Positions 18,414 through 27,474 of a DNA stretch of 64,000 bases are shown here, one piece after another. The stretch lies in assembly GCF_900115775.1 (NCBI RefSeq), contig NZ_FOXS01000001.1, positions 496,001 through 560,000 of the forward strand, given 5' to 3'. Positions within the stretch are counted from its first letter, which is position 1. Every line of letters starts with the position of its first letter. This stretch comes from Hymenobacter arizonensis (GTDB lineage Bacteria > Bacteroidota > Bacteroidia > Cytophagales > Hymenobacteraceae). The notes under the pieces are model-generated. The model saw only the letters and a program-made list of their open reading frames with translations, had not been told where the DNA came from and did not search any database. A program made the translations under genes and the position numbers.

Positions 18414-20039
18414 TCATTTTGCTCTCGTCAACGAAACATCATCTACTTGACAGGACGCCTGCGCGTTGCCTTCGGCCCGGAAGCCTATTTCAACTTTGCC
18501 ATTTTTAACGGCCACCCGCTTCAGCTCGATGGTGGCCCATGCCGGATGGGCCTGCTTCACCCGGCGCGCCATTCGTTTACCGGCGCTTTCGGCATACATC
18601 TCTAGTGTCGAGAAGCCCGCCGTATTTTTAATGCGTGCGCTGAGTGTGTAGTAACCGTCGGGCAGCGTCACGTAGGGCGACGAGCTGATGACCTGCGATA
18701 CCCGCCGCCCAAACGCAACTTTATCGCTGATATTGAGGCTCTTTTCGCCCACCACTTTTTTCCGTTCTTCTTCGGTGTTGTTGTAGTTCAGCACGGGCGA
18801 GCTGGTGGTATCGAGCGAGATTTTATTGCCCTTGAGCACCGTGGTTTCCCAGCCCAGCAAATGCGTTTGCACCGGTTTCACCAGGCTGGGCATCCTTTTC
18901 CGGTCGGCTTCAAAGCTGCCGTTCTTCACATAGTTGTTATCGGCCGCCACCGCCCACTCGCCGGTTTGTGCGTCCAGGTTCCACGACCCGAGCGAGTTGA
19001 AATACGGCTCGGCCCCGGCGAAGGACAACGGAAACCACTGGTTGTAGCCCAGGCCGTTGCCGGCAAAATTGGCCCATCGGTCGCCGCAGTACACCACGGT
19101 TTCCTGCTTGCTGCCTTTCACGTTCACAAAAAAGCCGGTTTGCGTTACGTGGGCGTAGTCGGCGGTGCTCCCAGCCAGCACCCGCATGTCGTTGGCGGGC
19201 TCGTACGGCCCCCTGATGTCGTTGGCAACCAGGTAGTAGGCCAGCGAAGCGTCCCACCCGTACAAATTGGAGGCCGCCATGTAGTATTTGCCCTGGTGTT
19301 TGAACATGCAGTTTCCCTCCCGGCCCGCACCTTCAAAAATCTTGGTGTAATCGAGCAAATCCACCTTGCCGTTTTTGAGGCCAATCTCGGAAACGTAGAT
19401 TTTGTTGCGGCCCCTGCCGTACGAGTACACCAGGTAAGATTTGCCGGTGTCTGCATCGGTAAAAACGGTTTGGTCGCCGGTATTGGTGGTGCCTATCCGG
19501 TCCAGCATGCTAATTTTTTGGTGCCACGTAAAAGGTCCCGCCGGCTGGTTTGCCACCGCAATCAGCACCTCGGCCCCGTGCTGAACCAGCAGGGCGTATT
19601 GCCCGCTTTCCTGGATGTGCGCCACGCCCAGGCGGCCCACCCAGGTCAATCGCCCGTCGGGCAGGGCTTCGGCTTTGCTTAGCGCGTCGCCTTCAAAGGT
19701 CCAGTTAACCAGGTCGGTCGAAGTATAGCAGGTCACCGATTCGAAGCTGGCCCGGGGCAGTGTTTTATTGGGAGAGCTGCGGTACGTTTCTGCTTCCTGG
19801 TAGTGCACGCCGTACCAGTAATACTTTTCCTGCCCGGATTTTGGGTCTTTGAAGGTAGATATGCCGCCTCCCTGGCTGTAGAGGGGCTGGCCTTCTTTGG
19901 TATCCCAGAACACATCGTTTTTAATGTTCAGTTTCTGGGCGCTTCCGGTTGCGATGAAAGAACAATTCAACAGGCCCAGCAGCAAAAGCACTGGCCCGTG
20001 CTTGGCCGCCCGCTGCGCAAAAAGGTGAGTTTGGTACAT
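18414..20039 (-). CDS. GH43-type exo-galactanase-like secreted enzyme with C-terminal carbohydrate-binding domain
   Basis: 541-aa exported protein. A signal peptide covers about residues 1-34 (hydrophobic LLLLGLLNCSFIATGSA). A five-bladed propeller-type region follows (about 36-350), with YYWYGVHYQEAETYRS, CYTSTDLVNWTFEGDAL and GREGNCMFKHQGKYYMAAS, typical of the GH43 subfamily 24 exo-beta-1,3-galactanases. The C-terminal 160 residues (from NYVKNGSFEADRKRMP) look like a CBM4/9-type jelly roll. Catalytic residues cannot be fixed by eye. Convergent with GH53, which suggests joint use on arabinogalactan. Confidence 0.8.
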   Translation of the reverse strand: MYQTHLFAQRAAKHGPVLLLLGLLNCSFIATGSAQKLNIKNDVFWDTKEGQPLYSQGGGISTFKDPKSGQEKYYWYGVHYQEAETYRSSPNKTLPRASFESVTCYTSTDLVNWTFEGDALSKAEALPDGRLTWVGRLGVAHIQESGQYALLVQHGAEVLIAVANQPAGPFTWHQKISMLDRIGTTNTGDQTVFTDADTGKSYLVYSYGRGRNKIYVSEIGLKNGKVDLLDYTKIFEGAGREGNCMFKHQGKYYMAASNLYGWDASLAYYLVANDIRGPYEPANDMRVLAGSTADYAHVTQTGFFVNVKGSKQETVVYCGDRWANFAGNGLGYNQWFPLSFAGAEPYFNSLGSWNLDAQTGEWAVAADNNYVKNGSFEADRKRMPSLVKPVQTHLLGWETTVLKGNKISLDTTSSPVLNYNNTEEERKKVVGEKSLNISDKVAFGRRVSQVISSSPYVTLPDGYYTLSARIKNTAGFSTLEMYAESAGKRMARRVKQAHPAWATIELKRVAVKNGKVEIGFRAEGNAQASCQVDDVSLTRAK

Positions 20040-20180
20040 GCAGGCTACATCAATTAATTGGCCTTGGCCGGAATCTTAGGTAATAATAGACGGCCCCTTT
20101 CTATTTCAGCCGGAAAATCATTAATTGGATGTAAAGTAGCTTAGCTTGCACTGCACCTTTCATTCATTTCTGTAAATCTC

Positions 20181-22328
20181 ATGAATAGTTCTTTGTTCTG
20201 CGCAGCGGCATTGTTGCTTGTGAGCACGAGCTTTGCGCCGCCGGCTGCCTTTGCTCAAACCTCGTCCAAGCCCGGTATTCCCATGCCCAAACCTCCCATC
20301 GCTCCCATCAAGCCCAAACAGCTGGTGTCGCCCCACGGCACCCGCACCGACAACTACTACTGGCTAAACGAACGGGAAAACCCGGAGGTCATCAAGTACC
20401 TCAACGAGGAAAACAGCTATTTCGAGCAGCAGACGTCCTCAGTGAAAGGGTTGGAAGAGAAGCTGTTTCAGGAAATGAAAGGCCGCATCAAGGAGCAGGA
20501 CGAGTCGGTGCCGTACCGCGACAACGGCTACTATTACCACTCCCGTTTCGAGGCAGGAGCTGAGTACCCGGTGTACGGCCGCCGCAAAGGCAACGAGAAG
20601 GCACCGGAAGAAGTGCTACTCGACGCCAACCAGATGGGCAAGGGCCGCGCCTACTTTGCCGTGGGCGGCATGAGCGTGAGCGACAACAACGAGGTGCTGG
20701 CCTTCAGCACCGACACCGTGAGCCGGCGCCTGTACACGCTGCGGTTCAAAAACCTGAAAACGGGCAAGCTGTACCCCGAGAAAATTGCCAATACGGAGGG
20801 CTCGCCCGTGTGGGCCGCCGACAACAAGACGGTGTTCTACGCCAAAAAAGACCCCGCCACGCTGCTGCCGTTTCAGCTGATGCGCCACACCCTGGGCACC
20901 GACCCCAAGCAGGACGTGCTGGTGTACGAGGAAAAAGACAATACCTTCTACCTGGGCGTGAGCCATAGCAAGTCGCGCCGCTTTGTGCTGCTCACGCTGG
21001 GTTCGTCGCTGTCTAGCGAAGTGCGCTACCTGGACCGCGCCCGGCCCACGGAGGCCCTCAAAACCTTCCTGCCCCGCGAGGCTGACCACCTCTACGAGGT
21101 AGAAGATTTCGGCGACAAGTTTTACGTGCGCACCAACTGGCAGGCTCCCAACTTCCGGGTGATGAGCACGCCCATTGCCAGCCCGGCCAAGGCAAGCTGG
21201 AAAGACGTCATTGCCCACCGCCCCGACGTGTTTGTGGAAGGCATGGAGCTGTTCAAGGATTTTCTGGTGCTCAACGAGCGCAAGGAAGGCTTACTGCAGC
21301 TGCGTGTTATCACCTGGAAAGACCAAAAGGACCACTACCTGAAGTTTGACGAGCTAGCCTTCACGTCGTCCATCGGCTTCAACCGCGAGTTCGACACGCC
21401 AGTGCTGCGCTACAACTACACGTCCCTGTCCACGCCTTCCTCGGTGTACGACTACGACATGAACACCCGCAAAAGCACCCTGCGCAAGGAGCAGGCCGTG
21501 CTCGGCGGCTTCAACCGGGCCGACTATGTCACAGAGCGCGTGTTTGTGAAAGCCCGCGACGGCAAGATGATACCGACTTCCATTGTCTATAAAAAAGGCT
21601 TTAACAAAGACGGTAACGCCCCCTTGCTGCAATACGCCTACGGTTCTTACGGCGCCAACATGGACCCCGGCTTTTCGGCGGCCCGCCTGAGCTTGCTCAA
21701 CCGCGGCTTTGCATACGTGCTGTGCAACATCCGGGGCGGGCAGGAGCTGGGCCGGCAGTGGTTTGAAGACGGCCGCATGGGCAAGAAAATCAATTCTTTC
21801 AACGACTTCATCGACTGCTCGGAGTTCCTGATTAAGCAGAAGTACACCTCGCCGCAGAAGCTGTTTGCCATGGGCGGCTCGGCCGGCGGTTTGCTCATGG
21901 GCGCCGTGGTCAACATGCGCCCCGACCTCTACAAGGGCGTAGTGGCCGCCGTGCCGTTCGTCGACGTGGTCACGACCATGTCCGACGCCAGCATTCCGCT
22001 CACCACCGGCGAGTACGACCAGTGGGGCAACCCCGCCGACAAAGCCAGCTACGACTACATGCTCTCGTACTCGCCCTACGACCAGGTGAAGGCCCAGGCT
22101 TACCCCAACATGCTCGTCACCACCGGCCTGCACGACTCGCAGGTGCAGTACTTCGAGCCCGCCAAATGGGTAGCCAAGCTGCGCGCCACCAAAACCGACA
22201 ACAACTTGCTCCTAATGCACACCGACATGAGCGCCGGCCACGGCGGGGCCTCGGGCCGTTTCAAGTCCTTGCACGACACGGCCCGCAACTTTGCCTTCAT
22301 GCTCATGCTGCTGGGACAAAAAGCCTAG
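20181..22328 (+). CDS. S9 family prolyl oligopeptidase (oligopeptidase B-like), exported
   Basis: 715-aa serine peptidase that cleaves short peptides, classically after basic residues in the PtrB group. A signal peptide is present (hydrophobic to FAPPAAFAQ). The N-terminal propeller starts with KPKQLVSPHGTRTDNYYWL, and the alpha/beta hydrolase domain carries the triad Ser567 (MGGSAGGLLMG), Asp652 (TTGLHDSQV) and His687 (SAGHGGASG). The mature length is normal. The convergent small membrane gene shares a terminator. Substrate specificity (PtrB versus PEP) is inferred from overall similarity only. Confidence 0.93.
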   Translation: MNSSLFCAAALLLVSTSFAPPAAFAQTSSKPGIPMPKPPIAPIKPKQLVSPHGTRTDNYYWLNERENPEVIKYLNEENSYFEQQTSSVKGLEEKLFQEMKGRIKEQDESVPYRDNGYYYHSRFEAGAEYPVYGRRKGNEKAPEEVLLDANQMGKGRAYFAVGGMSVSDNNEVLAFSTDTVSRRLYTLRFKNLKTGKLYPEKIANTEGSPVWAADNKTVFYAKKDPATLLPFQLMRHTLGTDPKQDVLVYEEKDNTFYLGVSHSKSRRFVLLTLGSSLSSEVRYLDRARPTEALKTFLPREADHLYEVEDFGDKFYVRTNWQAPNFRVMSTPIASPAKASWKDVIAHRPDVFVEGMELFKDFLVLNERKEGLLQLRVITWKDQKDHYLKFDELAFTSSIGFNREFDTPVLRYNYTSLSTPSSVYDYDMNTRKSTLRKEQAVLGGFNRADYVTERVFVKARDGKMIPTSIVYKKGFNKDGNAPLLQYAYGSYGANMDPGFSAARLSLLNRGFAYVLCNIRGGQELGRQWFEDGRMGKKINSFNDFIDCSEFLIKQKYTSPQKLFAMGGSAGGLLMGAVVNMRPDLYKGVVAAVPFVDVVTTMSDASIPLTTGEYDQWGNPADKASYDYMLSYSPYDQVKAQAYPNMLVTTGLHDSQVQYFEPAKWVAKLRATKTDNNLLLMHTDMSAGHGGASGRFKSLHDTARNFAFMLMLLGQKA

Positions 22329-22369
22329 CTCTGCGCTTTTAATCAGGCTCATCGGCAATGCGCCCGCAA

Positions 22370-22404
22370 AAAAGGCTGCTTCTGAATATCAGAAGCAGCC
22401 TTTT
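22370..22404. terminator. Bidirectional terminator
   Basis: Twelve-bp stem GGCTGCTTCTGA (22374-22385) with TCAGAAGCAGCC (22389-22400), flanked by A and T runs, between convergent genes. Confidence 0.9.
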
Positions 22405-22427
22405 GCATTTCAAATGTGTGGTTTGGC

Positions 22428-22649
22428 CTAACGTCCGCCTCCGCTCAGCGGCCGGCTGCGCACGGTATCGCCGCGGGCCTCCCGCTGCACCTGCGCCAAT
22501 TGGTTTTGCAGCTGAAACGTGACCTGCTGGCAATCGGCGAAGCGCTGCTGGGACGTCTTGAGCGCCTCCTGAGTCGAGTTGAGCTGCTGGTACAGAAAGC
22601 CAATGAGCCCCATTGCAATAACCAGGGCCGCGATGAACATGATTTTCAT
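22428..22649 (-). CDS. Small membrane-anchored coiled-coil protein
   Basis: 73-aa protein from ATG 22649: one membrane helix (about residues 3-22, MFIAALVIAMGLIGFLY) followed by a Gln-rich amphipathic helix (QQLNSTQEALKTSQQRFADC) predicted to form a coiled coil. No family recognised. It lies between the E2 gene and the peptidase and is flanked upstream by a degenerate hairpin repeat. Confidence 0.55.
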   Translation of the reverse strand: MKIMFIAALVIAMGLIGFLYQQLNSTQEALKTSQQRFADCQQVTFQLQNQLAQVQREARGDTVRSRPLSGGGR

Positions 22650-22671
22650 AAGGAAAGCTTCGAAAAACCAG

Positions 22672-22776
22672 AACGTCATGCTAAGCGCTGTCGAAGCATC
22701 TCGCGTGTGGCAGTAAACCCAATCAATGGAATGACTGCTGCAGGTGAGATGCTTTGGCTACGCTCCGCATGACGTT
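22672..22776. repeat. Interspersed hairpin repeat, copy 3 (degenerate)
   Basis: Left arm 22672-22704 and right arm 22744-22776 pair with several mismatches. The same CGTCATGC / GCATCTCGC core is recognisable. The loop is 39 bases. Confidence 0.75.
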
Positions 22777-22796
22777 TTCAGTTGCCAATGAATAAC

Positions 22797-24200
22797 TTAA
22801 ATGGCCGTGTTCGGGTCGAATTGCTCCAAGTAATCGGCCACTTTGCGCACAAACATGCCGCCGAGCGAGCCGTCTACCACGCGGTGGTCGTAGCTATGCG
22901 AGAGGAACATGAAGTGGCGCACGCCAATGAGGTCGCCATGGGGCGTCTCAATCACCGCTGGCTTCTTCTTGATGGCGCCCACGGCCATAATGGCCACCTG
23001 CGGCTGCATGATGATGGGCGTACCCATCACGTTGCCAAACGAGCCCACGTTGCTGAGCGTGTAGGTGCCGCCTTCCAGGTCTTCGGGCTTGAGCTTGTTG
23101 GCCCGGGCGCGGTTGGCTAGGTCGTTCACCTTCTTGCTCAGGCCGTTCAAGTTCAGCTGGTCGGCGTTGTGGATGACGGGCACAATCAGGTTGCCGCTGG
23201 GCAGGGCCACGGCCACGCCAATGTTGATGTCGCGCTTCTTGATGATGTAGTCGCCGTCAATCGACACGTTAATCATCGGGTAGTCCTGAATGGCGCGCGC
23301 CACCGCCTGAATGAAGATGGGCGTGAAGGTGAGGTTTTCGCCTTCGCGCTTCTTGTAGGCGTCCTTGTGCTTGTTGCGCCAGTTCACGAGGTCCGTCACG
23401 TCGGCCTCTACGAAGCTGGTGACGTGGGGCGAAATGCGCTTGGAGTCCACCATGCGCTGCGCAATCATCTTGCGCATGCGGTCCATCTCAATCAGCTCCT
23501 GGCCGCCGCTCACGCTGGGCACGGGCTTGGTGCTGGCGGCTTGTTGAGCAGGGGCAGCGGCCGGCGCAGCTTGCGGCTGGGGTGCCGGGGCCGCCGCTGC
23601 CGGAGCGGGCGTTGGTGCTGCAGCCGGAGCGGCTGCGCTGGCTGCCAGGGGCTGCTTGCCGCCGGCTACGTAATCCAGAATGTCCTTTTTGGTCACGCGG
23701 CCCTCTTTGCCGGTGCCGGGGAGGTATTCCAAGTCGCTCATGCTCACGCCTTCTTCGCGGGCAATGCTGAGCACCAGCGGCGAAAGGAAGCGGCCGGGCT
23801 GGTGCACGGCGCCACTCGCCGCACCTTGCGCAGCCTGTGCGGCAGCTTCCGGTAGGTAGGGCACCTCGGCCACGCCGGCATCCGGACGCGTACCGTTGAG
23901 CGAGGCCGCTTGCGGGGTAGCGGGAGCGCTGGCCGGCGCCGAAGCACCCGCCGCTGCTGCATCCGTTTCCATGATGGCAATGGGAGCGCCCACGGCCACA
24001 ACTTGGCCTTCCTGAACTAGAATTTCCTGTAGCACGCCAGCGTGAATGGCCGGTACTTCGGTGTCAACCTTGTCGGTGGCCACTTCCAGCACCGATTCGT
24101 CCTGCTCAATGGAGTCGCCAACTTGCTTGAGCCATTTCAGGACGGTGCCTTCCATGATGCTTTCGCCCATTTTGGGCATCGTCATTTCCACTCGTGCCAT
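22797..24200 (-). CDS. Dihydrolipoamide acyltransferase, E2 of a 2-oxo-acid dehydrogenase
   Basis: 467-aa core component that passes an acyl group from E1 to CoA. The N-terminal lipoyl domain has Lys44 in ATDKVDTEVP. An Ala/Pro linker leads to a peripheral-subunit-binding domain (about 137-178, SPLVLSIAREEGVSMSDLEY). After a second Ala/Pro linker comes the catalytic domain, with active-site HSYDHRVVDGSLGG (His439, Asp443). No E1 or E3 gene is adjacent. The single lipoyl domain and DKVDTEVP motif are commonest in branched-chain or 2-oxoglutarate enzymes, but pyruvate cannot be excluded. A candidate promoter lies at 24252. Confidence 0.93.
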   Translation of the reverse strand: MARVEMTMPKMGESIMEGTVLKWLKQVGDSIEQDESVLEVATDKVDTEVPAIHAGVLQEILVQEGQVVAVGAPIAIMETDAAAAGASAPASAPATPQAASLNGTRPDAGVAEVPYLPEAAAQAAQGAASGAVHQPGRFLSPLVLSIAREEGVSMSDLEYLPGTGKEGRVTKKDILDYVAGGKQPLAASAAAPAAAPTPAPAAAAPAPQPQAAPAAAPAQQAASTKPVPSVSGGQELIEMDRMRKMIAQRMVDSKRISPHVTSFVEADVTDLVNWRNKHKDAYKKREGENLTFTPIFIQAVARAIQDYPMINVSIDGDYIIKKRDINIGVAVALPSGNLIVPVIHNADQLNLNGLSKKVNDLANRARANKLKPEDLEGGTYTLSNVGSFGNVMGTPIIMQPQVAIMAVGAIKKKPAVIETPHGDLIGVRHFMFLSHSYDHRVVDGSLGGMFVRKVADYLEQFDPNTAI

Positions 24201-24251
24201 ATTATAGGAGGGGTATTTGGGGAGTTAAGGTGGGATGGGAATTTGGTGGGA

Positions 24252-24259
24252 CAAAGGTA
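24252..24259 (-). promoter_or_regulatory. -7 element (TACCTTTG) upstream of E2 gene
   Basis: CAAAGGTA on the plus strand is TACCTTTG on the minus strand, matching TAnnTTTG, about 52 bases upstream of the E2 start and just after a terminator-like hairpin. Confidence 0.5.
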
Positions 24260-24270
24260 GCCAGAAAGCC

Positions 24271-24306
24271 GAACGCCCCCGGCGCTATGTGCGGAGGGGG
24301 CGTTCA
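24271..24306 (-). terminator. Hairpin after the 24309 gene
   Basis: Stem GAACGCCCCC with GGGGGCGTTC directly follows the stop codon of the minus-strand gene ending at 24309. Only a modest T-tract follows on that strand. Confidence 0.6.
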
Positions 24307-24308
24307 AA

Positions 24309-24707
24309 TCAGTTCTTCGCTTCTAGGACGTCACGCGTGGTTCGATGGAAATGCTTGCGTTTGAGCTTGCGCCTAACTTGCGCCGGGATTGGCCCGCCAT
24401 TGTTGTAGCGCCTGATAATATCAGTCTCTTCTTCGACGCTATAGCGGCTTGTTTTCATTGCGCCGACCAGTGTGAACGCAGTATTGCCCAAGGCGTTCTG
24501 ATTAATTTCTTGCTTTGTGAGGGGGCTGTCAGCGCGTTCTGCGTAATAGGCCTTGCTCGCCGAACTGTCCCGGTAAGATTCTAAGTGCTGGCCGGTTGCG
24601 CGTTTCTCACGAAATAATTTATGCACTGCAAAAACCGTGTCGCGCCCTTGGCTAAATACCTGCAAGGGTGCACTTATGAAAATGAAAAATACTAAGAAGT
24701 TTTTCAT
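24309..24707 (-). CDS. Hypothetical exported protein
   Basis: 132-aa protein with a clear signal peptide (MKNFLVFFIFISAPLQVFSQ). The mature part is strongly basic and hydrophilic: KLFREKRATGQH near residue 28 and a Lys/Arg/His-rich end RRKLKRKHFHRTTRD. No family recognised. Its codon usage is less GC-rich than that of neighbouring core genes, so it may be accessory. About 200 bases of featureless sequence separate it from the lipoprotein upstream. Confidence 0.65.
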   Translation of the reverse strand: MKNFLVFFIFISAPLQVFSQGRDTVFAVHKLFREKRATGQHLESYRDSSASKAYYAERADSPLTKQEINQNALGNTAFTLVGAMKTSRYSVEEETDIIRRYNNGGPIPAQVRRKLKRKHFHRTTRDVLEAKN

Positions 24708-24913
24708 ACAGCAGCTTTAAAGTAGATAGCTAAGTACTGGTTTACCAGATAGAAGAGACAGGTGAGAGCTCAAGTGTTGCATTAAAGAACAACGGAACGT
24801 AGCATCTACCATCGGGAAGACACAGCCACTCTCTCATTAGCTAAATTCATTCTTCTCTTAGCAAGCAGCCTTTAACCTGCCTGCCAAGGGTGCCACGAAG
24901 GTGCCACCACGCG

Positions 24914-25291
24914 CTATTCGACCGTAATAATCGGCAAGCCCTCCTCGGCTAAATCACCGCCGGTGGTGGCAGCTTCCTGCCGAAAATTAGAGAAGCAGAT
25001 GGTGCGGTTGGAGGCGAAGCGGTTGGTAGGGTCATTGATGATGACGATATGCTCAAACGTACCGAATTCCTTGCCTTCATACATTAAGCTCTGCTTAACG
25101 CCCAAATCCGGTTTGTTTACCACGTTCACATAAACGGACCGGCCCACGCCTTTCGGTCCCGGCTTGGCATAGAGCACCGTGGTTTCGATGTTGCCGTTGC
25201 ATGAATCAGAGCAGCCGGACATGGCCAGCCCACCGCCAATTACAATGAGGGTGACAGAGAGCCGAAACGAAAGCGCGCACAGGTAAGGCAT
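24914..25291 (-). CDS. Hypothetical lipoprotein
   Basis: 125-aa protein with an N-terminal hydrophobic stretch and lipobox-like LAMSGC near residues 22-27, so a lipid-anchored envelope protein. The mature part has repeated short strands (TTVLYAKPGPKGVGRSVYV, GTFEHIVIINDPT, TICFSNFRQEA). I do not recognise a family. It ends a small set of accessory envelope genes with the gene at 25311, whose stop codon lies 19 bases upstream of this start; the two are probably co-transcribed. Confidence 0.65.
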   Translation of the reverse strand: MPYLCALSFRLSVTLIVIGGGLAMSGCSDSCNGNIETTVLYAKPGPKGVGRSVYVNVVNKPDLGVKQSLMYEGKEFGTFEHIVIINDPTNRFASNRTICFSNFRQEAATTGGDLAEEGLPIITVE

Positions 25292-25310
25292 AAAAAAAGC
25301 GTTGCTGGGT

Positions 25311-25919
25311 TTAGTAAAGACGGTTGGGGCGGTAGTAATGCAACTCGGTGTAGATGCGTCGCAGCGCTGGGCTTTGTGCTAGCTCACCACGTAGTTTGTC
25401 GGAAGTAATGGCCGCGGTCATTGCAGCCCGATTGGCCATGTAGAATTTAATGGCATCCACGAAGCCGTTGTAGCTGTAGACGTGGCCAAGGACGGTGCCT
25501 CCGTAAACAGAGAAGGTGTGAAGGTCTTTGGTGTCGTTAGGGTTGGGGTTTCTGTAGTAAACTTTCTGGTTTAAAACAGGAATTTCCCCCTCGTTTCCCG
25601 ACCCTAATGGAAAATAAACTCCTGTTGTCTTGCTCTTTCTCAGGAATAAAAACTCCTGCTGGCCCACTTTATAGGAAGTGAAGCGGGAAGCACATGTCCA
25701 ATCTTCAAACTTATCCAAGGTGATTGTTGCCTCGGGCCGCGCGCCTTTGACGACGTTCAGAGGCTTGACCGTAATAGACTTCTCCTGCACTGATACTATC
25801 ACGCCGTGGAAAATCAAGTCCGATTCATCAACCAATTCGGCCAGTGGTGTGGGCGAATACTTGGCCATTGCCTGAAAACAGGTCATGACGATGACCAAAA
25901 GAAAAAGCAGCTTTTTCAC
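25311..25919 (-). CDS. Hypothetical exported protein
   Basis: 202-aa protein with a signal peptide (MKKLLFLLVIVMTCFQAMA). The next segment (ELVDESDLIFHGVIVSV, then VKGARPEATITLD) resembles the small OB/beta-barrel 'stress' or TIMP-like exported proteins, where ADLIFxGxV is a recurring opening. A second half with KVGQQEFLFLRKS and FPLGSGNEGEIPVLN is consistent with that beta-barrel. The assignment is tentative. It is the first gene of a two-gene unit with the lipoprotein at 24914. Confidence 0.6.
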   Translation of the reverse strand: MKKLLFLLVIVMTCFQAMAKYSPTPLAELVDESDLIFHGVIVSVQEKSITVKPLNVVKGARPEATITLDKFEDWTCASRFTSYKVGQQEFLFLRKSKTTGVYFPLGSGNEGEIPVLNQKVYYRNPNPNDTKDLHTFSVYGGTVLGHVYSYNGFVDAIKFYMANRAAMTAAITSDKLRGELAQSPALRRIYTELHYYRPNRLY

Positions 25920-26000
25920 GGCAAGTCAGGATAAGCAGATGGAAACGGCAACGCCCAACCAAAGATGGTCAGGCGTTGCTGCTTACAAACAAATACGTGC

Positions 26001-27347
26001 TTAAATCGTCGAGAAATCAAACGACTGCTCCAAGAAAGCCGTTGTGAAATTTCCCTCGCGGAACCTCTCATTGTCCATCAGTGCCAAGTGGAAGGGGATG
26101 GTGGTTTTCACGCCCTCCACCACAAACTCGCTCAGGGCACGTTTCATTTTTACGATGCACTCCTCCCGGGTTTGAGCCACGGTGATGAGCTTGGCAATCA
26201 TGGAGTCGTAGTTAGGCGGAATCTGATAGCCTGCATACACGTGCGTATCCACGCGCACGCCGTGCCCGCCGGGAATGTGCAGCGTAGTAATGCGGCCCGG
26301 CGCCGGACGGAAGCCGTTGCGCGGGTCCTCAGCGTTGATGCGGCACTCCATGGCGTGCATTTTCGGGAAGTAGTTTTTGCCCGAAATCGGAATACCCGCT
26401 GCTACCTTAATCTGCTCTTTGATAAGGTCGTAGTTGATAATTTCCTCGGTCACCGGGTGCTCTACCTGGATGCGGGTGTTCATCTCCATAAAGTAGAAGT
26501 CGCGGTTGGCGTCTACCAGGAATTCAATGGTGCCCACGCCCTCGTAGCCAATGGCCGAAGCGCCGGCGATGGCTGCCTTGCCCATTTTCTCGCGCAGTGC
26601 GTCGGTCATGAAAGGGGAGGGAGCCTCTTCCACCAGCTTCTGGTGGCGGCGCTGAATGCTGCAGTCGCGCTCCGAGAGGTGGCACACGTGGCCGAACTGG
26701 TCGCCCACAATCTGCACCTCAATGTGGCGGGGCTCCACCACGAACTTCTCCAGGTACATGCCGTCGTTGCCGAAAGCAGCCTTCGACTCCGTGCGGGCGT
26801 CGTCCCAGGCTTTCTGGAACTCGTCGTCGGAATGAATGATGCGCATGCCGCGCCCGCCGCCACCGGCCGTGGCCTTCAGGATAACCGGGTACTTGATTTT
26901 ATTGGCGATTTTCTTGCCCTGCTCCACCGAGTCGAGCAAGCCCACCGAACCCGGAATGCAGGGCACGCCGGCTTTAATCATCGTGGCTTTGGCCGTAGCC
27001 TTGTCGCCCATCTGGTTAATCATCTCGGGCGAGGCCCCGATGAATTTGATGCCGTTTTCGGCGCAGATGCGCGAAAATTCCGCGTTTTCAGACAAGAAGC
27101 CGTAGCCGGGGTGAATGGCATCGGCGTTGGTAATTTCGGCGGCTGAAATCAGATTGGGCATGCTCAGGTAAGACTTGGCAGACGCCGGCGGGCCGATGCA
27201 CACGGCTTCGTCGGCAAACTTCACGTGCAGGCTTTCCTTGTCGGCAGTTGAGTACACGGCCACCGTTTTGATGCCCATTTCCTTGCAGGTGCGGATAATG
27301 CGCAGGGCAATTTCGCCCCGGTTGGCGATGAGTATTTTCTTGAACAT
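26001..27347 (-). CDS. accC: Acetyl-CoA carboxylase, biotin carboxylase subunit
   Basis: 448-aa enzyme that carboxylates biotin on AccB with ATP and bicarbonate, the first committed step of fatty-acid synthesis. ATG 27347 ([17 protein letters not shown]) is the family's normal start; the longer frame to 27407 translates part of a hairpin repeat. ATP-grasp motifs are intact: the glycine-rich loop [11 protein letters not shown] near residue 160 and [14 protein letters not shown] near 288. It is the last gene of the minus-strand pdxA-accC cluster. A 31-bp-arm hairpin repeat sits between it and accB. Confidence 0.97.
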   Translation of the reverse strand: MFKKILIANRGEIALRIIRTCKEMGIKTVAVYSTADKESLHVKFADEAVCIGPPASAKSYLSMPNLISAAEITNADAIHPGYGFLSENAEFSRICAENGIKFIGASPEMINQMGDKATAKATMIKAGVPCIPGSVGLLDSVEQGKKIANKIKYPVILKATAGGGGRGMRIIHSDDEFQKAWDDARTESKAAFGNDGMYLEKFVVEPRHIEVQIVGDQFGHVCHLSERDCSIQRRHQKLVEEAPSPFMTDALREKMGKAAIAGASAIGYEGVGTIEFLVDANRDFYFMEMNTRIQVEHPVTEEIINYDLIKEQIKVAAGIPISGKNYFPKMHAMECRINAEDPRNGFRPAPGRITTLHIPGGHGVRVDTHVYAGYQIPPNYDSMIAKLITVAQTREECIVKMKRALSEFVVEGVKTTIPFHLALMDNERFREGNFTTAFLEQSFDFSTI

Positions 27348-27374
27348 GGGTGGGATGGTCAGTAATAAAAAAAC

Positions 27375-27463
27375 TGTCATCCCGAGCGGAGCAAAGGACC
27401 TTATCATTCAGGAACGATTGCCGTTCTAGTTCGATAAGGTCCTTTGCTCCGCTCAGGATGACA
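27375..27463. repeat. Hairpin repeat between accB and accC (variant family)
   Basis: Arms 27375-27405 and 27433-27463 are 31 bases with one mismatch and a 27-base loop. The sequence TGTCATCC[CT]GAGCGGAGCAAAGGACC is a relative of the CGTCATGC family with a different inner half (AAGGACCTTATC in place of GAAGCATCTCGC). Confidence 0.88.
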
Positions 27464-27474
27464 AACGGGGGAAA

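Noticed and set aside
18861-19682. Plus-strand open frame opposite the GH43-type gene
   Set aside because: It lies fully inside a well-supported gene and has the typical antisense residue bias.
25965-27146. Long plus-strand open frame opposite accC (393 codons)
   Set aside because: Shadow of accC. The translation is His/Val/Ala-rich with no recognisable domain.
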